Shown piece by piece: positions 35,801 to 47,800 of a DNA stretch of 64,000 bases. The notes under the pieces are model-generated. The model was not told the origin of the DNA. It did not search any database and saw nothing but the letters and a program-made list of their open reading frames with translations. The DNA is from Arcuatula senhousia (lineage: Eukaryota > Mollusca > Bivalvia > Mytilida > Mytilidae), in NCBI GenBank assembly GCA_963971305.1, contig OZ020306.1:5262842-5326841 (forward strand), read 5' to 3'. A program made the translations under genes and the position numbers. Numbering within the stretch: position 1 is the stretch's first letter; each line of letters starts with the position of its first letter.

Positions 35801-38800
35801 GGCGATTTTGGGCGACTTATGTGTTGGCATCCCAACACAATCAGCACTAGTTGTTATTTCCATTAGCTCCAGGTAAGATCAGTATACTGGGTGATGTACT
35901 TACCTTGAGACTGTGGGTTAACACCATTATTGTTATTTTCATTAGCTCCAGGTAAGATCAGTATACTGGGTGATGTATCTACCTTGAGACTGTGGGTTAA
36001 CACTATTATTGTTATTTCCATTAGCTCCAGGTAAGATCAGTATACTGGGTGATGTACTTACCTTGAGACTGTGGGTTAACACCATTATTGTTATTTCCAT
36101 TAGCTCCAGGTAAGATCAGTATACTGGGTGATGTACCTACCTTGAGATTGTGGGTTAACACCATTGTTGTTATTTCCATTAGCTCCAGGTAAGATCAGTA
36201 TACTGGGTGATGCTGATGTACTTACCTTGAGACTGTGGGTTAACACCATTATTGTTATTTCCATTAGCTCCAGGTAAGATCAGTATACTGGGTGATGTAC
36301 CTACCTTGAGACTGTGGGTTAACACCATTGTTGTTATTTCCATTAGCTCCAGGTAAGATCAGTATACTGGGTGATGTACCTACCTTGAGACTGTGGGTTA
36401 ACACCATTGTTGTTATTTCCATTAGCTCCAGGTAAGATCAGTATACTGGGTGATGTACCTACCTTGAGACTGTGGGTTAACACCATTATTGTTACTTCCA
36501 TTAGCTCCAGGTAAGATCAGTATACTGGGTGATGTACCTACCTTGAGATTGTGGGTTAACACCATTATTGTTATTTCCATTAGCTCCAGGTAAGATCAGT
36601 ATACTGGGTGATGTACCTACCTTGAGACTGTGGGTTAACACCATTATTGTTACTTCCATTAGCTCCAGGTAAGATCAGTATACTGGGTGATGCTGATGTA
36701 CTTACCTTGAGACTGTGGGTTAACACCATTGTTGTTACTTCCATTAGCTCCAGGTAAGATCAGTATACTGGGTGATGTACCTACCTTGAGATTGTGGGTT
36801 AACACCATTGTTGTTATTTCCATTAGCTCCAGGTAAGATCAGTATACTGGGTGATGTACCTACCTTGAGACTGTGGGTTAACACCATTGTTGTTATTTCC
36901 ATTAGCTCCAGGTAAGATCAGTATACTGGGTGATGTACCTACCTTGAGACTGTGGGTTAACACCATTGTTGTTACTTCCATTAGCTCCAGGTAAGATCAG
37001 TATACTGGGTGATGTACCTACCTTGAGATTGTGGGTTAACACCATTGTTGTTATTTCCATTAGCTCCAGGTAAGATCAGTATACTGGGTGATGTACCTAC
37101 CTTGAGACTGTGGGTTAACACCATTGTTGTTATTTCCATTAGCTCCAGGTAAGATCAGTATACTGGGTGATGTACCTACCTTGAGACTGTGGGTTAACAC
37201 CATTGTTGTTATTTCCATTAGCTCCAGGTAAGATCAGTATACTGGGTGATGTTCCTACCTTGAGACTGTGGGTTAACACTATTATTGTTATTTCCATTAG
37301 CTCCAGGTAAGATCAGTATACTGGGTGATGTACCTACCTTGAGATTGTGGGTTAACACCATTATTGTTATTTCCATTAGCTCCAGGTAAGATCAGTATAC
37401 TGGGTGATGTACCTACCTTGAGATTGTGGGTTAACACCATTATTGTTATTTCCATTAGCTCCAGGTAAGATCAGTATACTGGGTGATGTACCTACCTTGA
37501 GACTGTGGGTTAACACCATTATTGTTATTTCCATTAGCTCCAGGTAAGATCAGTATACTGGGTGATGTACCTACCTTGAGATTGTGGGTTAACACCATTA
37601 TTGTTATTTCCATTAGCTCCAGGTAAGATCAGTATACTGGGTGATGTACCTACCTTGAGACTGTGGGTTAACACCATTGTTGTTATTTCCTTTAGCTCCA
37701 GGTAAGATCAGTATACTGGGTGATGTACCTACCTTGAGACTGTGGGTTAACACCATTATTGTTATTTCCATTAGCTCCAGGTAAGATCAGTATACTGGGT
37801 GATGTTCCTACCTTGAGACTGTGGGTTAACACCATTATTGTTATTTCCATTAGCTCCAGGTAAGATCAGTATACTGGGTGATGTACCTACCTTGAGATTG
37901 TGGGTTAACACCATTATTGTTACTTCCATTAACTCCAGGTAAGATCAGTATACTGGGTGATGTACCTACCTTGAGACTGTGGGTTAACACCATTATTGTT
38001 ATTTCCATTAGCTCCAGGTAAGATCAGTATACTGGGTGATGCTGATGTACTTACCTTGAGACTGTGGGTTAACACCATTATTGTTATTTCCATTAGCTCC
38101 AGGTAAGATCAGTATACTGGGTGATGTACCTACCTTGAGACTGTGGGTTAACACCATTATTGTTATTTCCATTAGCTCCAGGTAAGATCAGTATACTGGG
38201 TGATGTTCCTACCTTGAGACTGTGGGTTAACACTATTATTGTTATTTCCATTAGCTCCAGGTAAGATCAGTATACTGGGTGATGTACCTACCTTGAGATT
38301 GTGGGTTAACACCATTATTGTTATTTCCATTAGCTCCAGGTAAGATCAGTATACTGGGTGATGTACCTACCTTGAGACTGTGGGTTAACACCATTATTGT
38401 TACTTCCATTAGCTCCAGGTAAGATCAGTATACTGGGTGATGTTCCTACCTTGAGACTGTGGGTTAACACCATTATTGTTATTTCCATTAGCTCCAGGTA
38501 AGATCAGTATACTGGGTGATGTACTTACCTTGAGACTGTGGGTTAACACCATTATTGTTACTTCCATTAACTCCAGGTAAGATCAGTATACTGGGTGATG
38601 TACCTACCTTGAGACTGTGGGTTAACACCATTATTGTTACTTCCATTAGCTCCAGGTAAGATCAGTATACTGGGTGATGTACCTACCTTGAGACTGTGGG
38701 TTAACACCATTATTGTTATTTCCATTAGCTCCAGGTAAGATCAGTATACTGGGTGATGTACCTACCTTGAGACTGTGGGTTAACACCATTATTGTTATTT

Positions 38801-41800
38801 CCATTAGCTCCAGGTAAGATCAGTATACTGGGTGATGTACCTACCTTGAGACTGTGGGTTAACACCATTATTGTTATTTCCATTAGCTCCAGGTAAGATC
38901 AGTATACTGGGTGATGTACCTACCTTGAGACTGTGGGTTAACACCATTATTGTTATTTCCATTAGCTCCAGGTAAGATCAGTATACTGGGTGATGTACCT
39001 ACCTTGAGACTGTGGGTTAACACCATTATTGTTATTTCCATTAGCTCCAGGTAAGATCAGTATACTGGGTGATGTACCTACCTTGAGACTGTGGGTTAAC
39101 ACCATTATTGTTACTTCCATTAGCTCCATACTGGGTGATGTACCTACCTTGAGACTGTGGGTTAACACCATTATTGTTATTTCCATTAGCTCCAGGTAAG
39201 ATCAGTATACTGGGTGATGTACCTACCTTGAGACTGTGGGTTAACACCATTATTGTTATTTCCATTAGCTCCAGGTAAGATCAGTATACTGGGTGATGTA
39301 CTTACCTTGAGATTGTGGGTTAACACCATTGTTGTTATTTCCATTAGCTCCAGGTAAGATCAGTATACTGGGTGATGCTGATGTACCGTTAATACTCTGG
39401 TTCCCTGTTCCCTCTCCACTTCCTCCTAGCACTATGATCTGGGGACCAACTTTTCCATTATTCCCTGTAATGATATACTCAATTTTAAAACTAGTGATCA
39501 TTTTTTTAACAAGATATTCAAAGAAGCAGAGGTACCAATGGGGCATCCGAATGTCAAAAGTCAGAAAGGGCAGAGACAAAACCAGTAAACACCAACAAGA
39601 GGCTCCCAGGAGCCTGAATCACTCACCTGACATATGTGCCTGAAGTAAAGGTTATAAGGCAAAATCTATTTAACGTTGAAAGGGTCATAAGATTAATAAG
39701 GGGGTCATCTGACAATATGGTGGATCTAAAGGTGCTGATCACTTATGTTCTCAATCAAAATCTAAAAATCTGTCACCCTTTTTGAGTTATTTGCAAAAAA
39801 ATGCAGTTTAACCTAATGTTCTATTTTTAGCCACAGCGGCCATGTTTTACAACCAATCAAAAATCCTCACATCAGTTCTATACACCTAATAATAATAAAC
39901 AATAATACCAAGTTTGGTTCCATTTGGACTTAAAGTGTCAGAGGAGTTAACATTTTCAATATAAGGAAATGCAGTTAAAATTCTCAATTTTGACGTTCCA
40001 AGGGCAATAACTCCTCAAAGGAAAGGTCCTACAACGTTGACCCTGTTACAAATTTTGTAGATCTTGATGCGCTTAACAATATGCAATTTAAATTTCTCAA
40101 ATATCTTGTATAGTTTTCAAGATATTGAGCTAAACAGGTGCAAAATTTGCAAAAAAATCCACAAAAAGGGCAATAACTCCTACATGGGTTGTTGGATTTT
40201 CTTCAAAATTTCAGAGCTGGTAGATCTTGAGGTGCTGATCACTTTTGTTCCCAATCAAAATTTTGAAATCTGTCACCGTTTTAGAGTTATTTGCAAAAAA
40301 CTGCCATTTACCCCTATGTTCTATTTTTAGCCACAGCGGCCATGTTTTACGACCAATCAAAAATCCCCATGTCACTTCTATACACCTAATGCTAATAAAC
40401 AACTATACCAAGTTTGGTTCCATTTGGACTTAAAGTGTCAGAGGAGTTAACGTTTTCAATGTAATGAGGAAATGCTGTTAAAATGCTAAATTTTTTGACG
40501 TTCTAAGGGCAATAACTCCTAAAAGGAAAGGTCCTACAACGTTGACCCTATTACATATTTTGTAGATCTTGATGTGCTTAACAATATGCAATTTAAATTT
40601 CTCAAATATCTAGTATAGTTTTCAAGATATTGAGCTAAACAGGTGCAAAATTTGCTAAAAATCCACAAAAAGGGCAATAACTCCTACATGGGTTGTTGGA
40701 TTTTCTTCAAAATTTCAGAGCTGGTAGATCTTGAGGTGCTGATTACTTTTACCCATGCCAGAATTTTGATATCTGTAGCCGTTTTTGAGTTATTTGCAAA
40801 AAACTGCATTTTACCCTTATGTTCTATTTTTAGCCATGGCGGCCATGTTTTACGACGAATCAAAAATCCCCATATCAGTTCTAAGCACCGAATGCTAATG
40901 AACAACCATACCAAGTTTGGTTGCAATTGGACTTATGGTGTCAGAGGAGTTAACGTTTTAAAAAGTTTACGGACGACGGACGACGGACGACGGACGACGG
41001 ACGGAAGTGATGACAATAGCTCACATGACCCTTCGGGTCAGGTGAGCTAACAAGAACGAGACAAAAACAGACAACATGTAAAACATGGAAACACAAAATA
41101 ACTGAATATAAATCAACAACAGGAACTCCAGTCGAAACAAGAGTGAACTCAGGTGCTCCGGTAGAGTAAGCAGTTCCTGCTTGCTATAGCACACCCGTCG
41201 CGTTGCCAATAGTCCATTCAGCGTGTCAAATCCGGTAAAGGAAGACAAAACAACACCCTATGACAAACCAACATCTGCACTCATCTGAGAGATCGAAATC
41301 CCATATTTGTCTATAAGTGCATGATGTCTTCCGTAAAATTTCTTGAGTGAAGACAGCAACCGAGGAGCAACATAACCCTGTGTGAGCATTTTTTGCGTCA
41401 GACGTATCGCTCTGCTAAGGAAATCTATGTAAGTCCCACACACTCTGGAGTAACAAATCAATTGAGATACTCCATAACCTGGAGTGGACGGAATGTTGCT
41501 ACACAAGAAGGGAAAGTTGACGATTGGAAAGTTGAAGTCATCACGTTTGTCATAGAGGCTTGTTGAAAGTCTTCCTTGAGAGTCAATTTTGATTTCAATT
41601 CTGTTTAGTGTTTAATTTGTCCTATTTTCTAGGAATAATGCACATTTTAATATTTGTTCGCTAAAATGCCCCAAGGTCCTGCACAAAAAGTTTTACATAA
41701 TAATTACTAGCATACACATGTTTTTTTTCCTTGAGCTGAGGCACAGTTGTTACTTTATTACCTATACTACTGTGGATGCATTTATTTTCGTGGGCATCAA

Positions 41801-44800
41801 TTTTTGTGGTTTCTCCAAATAAGACAGTTTGTTGGATTCTTAAATTTGTGGTTTGTTTATGTTGCTTATAGGAATCAATGTAATAATAATACTTCATTGG
41901 ATTCTTATTTTCGTGGTTCACTGTTACCCACGAAAAACCACGAAATTGGTACCCAACGAATAATAATGAAGCCACAGTATGTTAAGAACCAATTGAAGTT
42001 TTAAACATTTAAAAAAAAAATTATATTTCCTTCAACACTAAGCCATACTCATATATTCCACAGATTTCCAAAACTTTAGACTAGAGCTCCTCAGATGAGT
42101 TTTTTTATGACAAAACATGCGTCTGATGCAGACTTAAAATGTTTGCTTGGCAATTTAAAATTCTAAATATTCTCATAAAAACTGGCAAATAAGCAAAACC
42201 AAATGGACAATATGATGGCCATTTGACAGAAGCTGATAAATTAGTCATCCCTATATGATGACCATTTGGCAGAAGCTGAAAACTAAGCAGAACCTACTTG
42301 AGGGCAATTTGACAGAAGCTGAAGAATAAACAGAACCCTTTCAACAATGTACAAAATGTAATAGCCTTACCGTTAGTCTGGCCTGTCTGAGCTTGCTGTG
42401 CCTGTTGCTGCACCTGTTGAGCCATGGCCTGTAATCTGACACTATCCAGCTGCTGTACCTGTGGTGTTCCATTTGAAGGAGGAAATACTGGTTTATCATT
42501 AGTCTCCGCTAGGCCTTGACTCAGCATTTGGTGAAGTATACCTTGACCAGTCAGTGGAATTTTAGGCTGTGACATCTGATGATTGGTCAGGACTGGTACA
42601 TTGGTCTGGGGTTGGGCAGGCTGGTATGACATTTGTGGCTGTACTACTGATGGTGTGGTATTAACAGCATTAGAACGAGCAGTGTTTTGTAGAGTGTTAG
42701 CTAGGGGGACATCATTACTGGACGATTTCACCAGCAGTTGATGTAGAAGTCTCATAGCTACATCAGAGTAGCCCTTTTGTTGTTGTTGTTGTTGTTGTAG
42801 GTTTGACCCAGCACTGGATGTGGCCATTAAGGGAGTGGCATTAATTTGTTGCATGTAAGAAGATACAGCTCCTATTATGTTCTGGGTGTTGTTGGCTTGT
42901 GACTGAATGTTGTTAAATGTGTTGGGTAGAAATTCAGGTGATTTGATTTGTTCACTTTGTAGGGAACTGGTTACATTCATGAATTGTGGAAATGATGTTT
43001 GTCCACTCAGTGCTTGAGACAAATTAACATGTTGTTGTTGGTTGAAATTCTGACTTGTCATGACATTTGTATTTTGACTTTGATTGTTTTGAGAAAATCC
43101 CTGTATAACTGGGCTTCCTGTTGGATTACTTCCCATGTTTGGACTGGTTGGAACATTTTGCATGGGCTGTGGAGATTGATGATTACTGAATGTGTCAAGT
43201 ACTTGTTGACCATTCATATTTCCCAAATTTTGTTGAATGTTATCCATTGCCTGGAAAGCCTGTTGATTATCGAATCCTTGTGTCTGATTGTATCCTGGGC
43301 TCTGAACAGCTGGTGATAAAGCTTGTGTCTGATTGTATTCTGGGCTTTGAACAGCTGGTGATAATATTTGAGCTGGGCTGTTGTAGACAGGGGTTTGGAC
43401 ATCAGGCTGGATCACATCATAGTTCTGACTAGCTGGTGTGACTACTGGTGAATGGGGATTACTGGGCGTAAAACCAGGACTGACCATGGCATGAGATTGA
43501 CTAAAAGCTGGAGTCTGAGGACTGAAATGGTCCACTGGCTGGCTGAAGGTCGGAGTCTTTGTGTCGAAGTGGTCTGTTGGCTGGCTGAAGTTGGGAGTCT
43601 TTGTGTCGAAGTGGTCTGTTGGCTGGCTGAAGTTGGGAGTCTGAGGGCTAAAATGATCCGTTTGCTGAGTTAGCATGTCATTTATTGACATCGGTTTCTC
43701 TGAAATGGTAAATAATCATTGTTTATAGTGTTATTTACTGCACCAGCCAATGTACACATGAATGTACCTCAAACAGGATAAAGAGATTACCACAGCAACA
43801 AACTGCTAAAACCTTGTCAACTGGACTAAAAATAAAATGTGACAAATATCTAACAATTCTAAATTATAGAAGTGTACAGGACAAAGTTGTACAAGACTGT
43901 GAGCCTGCATTAATTGCACTTTAAAGTTGTATTACACACTTTACAGAAAAGTACCGATCGATTTGTGCTCAAGACAAAACTTTAAAACTTTTAAATAATA
44001 AAAGAAAGGCTGGCTTCTATGAAGTGATATCAATTTTAAAGCACATTAAACATGTCTATTAACAATTAATATCTTAAACTTGGAATGAATTCCAGGTTGT
44101 TATCATTTTTGCCTGCCAAATTTAAGGGATTTTCAACAACTTTTAAGTTTGAAGTGTAAAAATTTTGTCAATATTCCAACTTCTTCTTTGTTCCCCTTTA
44201 ATATTCCAAGGACATATTCAATTGTTTTTAATACCAAGACTTTTTTTTCATCAAAATAAATTTCAAAGGTTTTTCACAGATAACCCTGGATGTATTATCT
44301 TTGAATGACACATTTTGACAATTTTCATTCACAAATAAATGCACTTCAAGCAGACATCAATGCTGTAAATATTCACGGTTTGCAATAGAACTTTTTTTAT
44401 TCAATCAATCATTTTTATACAAATGTCAAATTGTTATTAACCAAGTATCATGTTTTTATGAGACTAAAATTTTAAAACAATAAAGCAGTTACAAAGCATT
44501 TATGAGAAGCAAATTACTGATAAAACTTAAAATGAGTTAACAATGTGTGTATCTACATGTACATGTTAAAGGAAGGTTTGTTAGAAATCTCCTATTGAAA
44601 TTGTTCCAGACAAAATGAGGAGGGGCTTCACCTGTAGTCAACTCAGAATTAATGGGTGATAAGCTTGCCTACAATGGAAACAAATCAGAACTGTACCATG
44701 AATCATTTTAGTCTGGGTGCCCACTGGACATTGTTGACAGATAGACAGACAAATGTGAAGTGAGAGGAACATACATCATTGGGAACTAAAATATGCTTTC

Positions 44801-47800
44801 ACTTGCAATATAACAAAAATCTGTCAAACTCAAAAACCTAAAATTGAAGAAATAGAAAGTTGACTTAGAATAGAGCATCCCATGATGTGGGACACAATGA
44901 TGATATAAATAGGCTGAAATAATCAATTTTGTTGCTGAGAAAACTGTAATGAATATATTTTCCCCACCCACCTGCTATAATTTCACACACACACATTCAT
45001 ATCTATAACTTAGAAATGCACACAAATAACTGAAGCAAGCTTTCTAGCAGCAGAGAGAGATTAAATACTGTAAACATTTCACTTTTGCTGTATTTATGGC
45101 TTGTGTTGGTATTTAATTGTTGTAATTTGTTTTCATTATTAAGCCACTTTTTGACTAAAATATATACTTATTTGGATGATTTCAAGATTTTTAGCAAATC
45201 ATGATCAGTTGTATGCTTACAGTACTTCCATGAAAACAAAACAAATATTTTCTTTATCAAGTAATGAATGAGAAGATTTGAGCTAATGAGATTTGTGATT
45301 ATGAATGATAAATATCACAAGAGGTTTACCATCCAAATGTTTCAAGATGGAGTTTAAGTCTGATGTGTCGATAGTTAGGGGCTCTCTGCTCGACTCGTGC
45401 CCTGAGAGCTGAGTATTATCATTCACATCTGCAATTTCACTTGTTTCTTTTGTAAACTGTTCTACTGTTATCTCAGCTAAAAATAAAGATTTTTTAAGAT
45501 AGCAACACATTAACGTAGGTAAAATTGGGAAGTCTAAAGGATAAAATATCTTAAAAGATCAGTAAGCATTGAGAGGAAGGAATATTACAAGCAAATCACA
45601 CAAATTGCTGTAAATGTGGAAATTTTCCTGTGTGGGTTACTTCTGCTTAATTTGCAATCAAAAATAATCCTCAAAATAATACGAACAGGAATGCATTATT
45701 CTTTTAATAAAGATAATAAATATTCGAAAGAAATGCTAATTTATCCCCAACACAAAAGGCACTTAAAAAAATCACGAAAATATCACCCAGCGAATTTCCA
45801 CATTTACAGTAAGCTACATTTAAAGCATATGTTTATTCTCAGGCTGACAAAGTTCCCTGAATAAAGCGATAACTATAGAGTATCTAGCCTTTAATGACTA
45901 GGTAGGCAATTAGATTTTTTTGCATAATTGTTTTCTGATAACTTTGTAAGACTGCCTTGCCATATAGAACTCTACCTAAATGACAGTGTTTATCATATAC
46001 TTTTAAACAAGTTTGTGATAAAAAATTATAGGAAATTTCACAATATATCAATCATTTTTTTATTTGCCATAAGTACTGAGATATAAATATTATATAATAA
46101 ACACATTTATTTTTTGTCCCACACCTTTTGAGATATTTGAATAAAATATATGATAAACTTTAAGGTACATGAAGTTTTTCACATCTTTAGTCAGCTAATT
46201 GTCTAATTGCAATGGAAACGTTTTAGACATGAAGTATTAAGCATTTACGGCTGATTGTTTGATATATTGGTTTTACATTTTTTAAAATGAAATATATGCA
46301 CATTTATGCAATTAATCATTTCATACAGCTAACTGTTAAGCAAACCAAATATTTCAATGCATGCGATCTCTAATACATAAATAAATAAAGATCTATTCCT
46401 ACAATACAAAGGAAATTTTTCTTGGTAAACACTTATATATTTCCAAGTTTGTCAAAAGTTTCAGATAAAAATTAATTTTTTCTATCATTGATTTTAATGT
46501 TTAATTATGTCAATCAAAGTTCAATTAAAGATTAATTTCCATGTTAACATAAATTGCCTGTGTACAGAAGCCTCACAGCTTGCAGTTACAATAACGTAAC
46601 CCTCCCTAGGATTCTCTCAGTAAGGGTTACGATTCCAACCCATTTTTTTTTGCTCCGTTGAGGTCAATGGACGGGAATCGTAACCTTCACGGAGATAATC
46701 ATAGGGACGGTAACGTTATCGTAACCACACGGCTTGCAATCCAAAATTCCAATCAATGTTAAAGCATTAATAACATTTCCAAACTAAATATGTTCCATTC
46801 CTCTTATCATTTCTTTTAAAAAGGGAAGGTTAAGGAAACAGAAAAGGTAAAACAGCTTCACATGTATCCTGTGTATAATTTGTGCATGTCATTGTCCAAG
46901 ACTAGGCTCTGATGCCACAAAATAATCTTCAGTCTTAGAGTTTTCTAACATATGAAAACCTTTTAGATGTCTGTTTCCAGACTTAAAGTTAATAATCTAA
47001 GCAAGGGTCTTTTTAAACAAGTTTGAAAACTTCACTGTCTGTTACATCTGAGAAAAAATTTCAGATCATTAAGGCCAATATAAAACATATCCTAGATTCT
47101 CATTCCCTCCCACCTGACTTTCTAAGCCAACTCATAAATTTTATTTAAATTTATTCATTTGGTAAATTATGTACCATTTTTGACTTTCATCTTTAAAATG
47201 GCAGCATATATTATCAAAATGGATAAAAAAATTGCCTGCCCACCCCATTTTGTTAAGAAATTTGGATGAGAATCTAGGAATTGGCTTATTATAGCCTTGC
47301 AGAGAGAGACATGCACACATATTGGTTTCCTCAGTAAAAAACTTTTAGTATCGGCTTAAAAGATTCAAACCTTGTGAAAATCAAACCTCACTATCTAATC
47401 ATGAAACTTAAACCATGCACCATAATCCCATTGTACAGTAAATGTACCAATTCCCCAAGACAAATGTTGAAAATTCTGATTGAGATGTTACCTTGTTTTT
47501 CCTGGGGATCCACCTGCATGTTTGTAATTCCAGATACAGCTCCGTCGGGCAACAGAAACTTCCCATGGCTTGTCTGTAAACTCTTCTGTAACTCTTGGTT
47601 CAACCTCAATGCTTCTGAATAGTCAAATTAATTATAATTTTCTTAATCACACAGTCAAATAGTCTTGTATTTTTGACCAGAAATATGTTGTGTCTGACAA
47701 AACTAGAGGCTCCCAGGAGCCTGAATCGCTCACCTGATTTCTTATGCCAAAGTTTGAATAAATTTCACAAACTTTCAACTATACAAAGTTGCAAATAATC

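Noticed and set aside
38962..39265. Minus-strand open frames with MEITIMVLTHSLKVGTSPS
   Set aside because: These are off-frame readings of the 79-bp exon-end units; only the 39306-39464 exon fits the gene's phase.
42294..42370. Extension of the NFAT5 activation exon to the in-frame stop
   Set aside because: A good GTAAGG donor at 42370 and a phase-matched next exon at 39464 make splicing more likely; the extension is hydrophobic and unlike the Q-rich tail. It could still be an alternative end.
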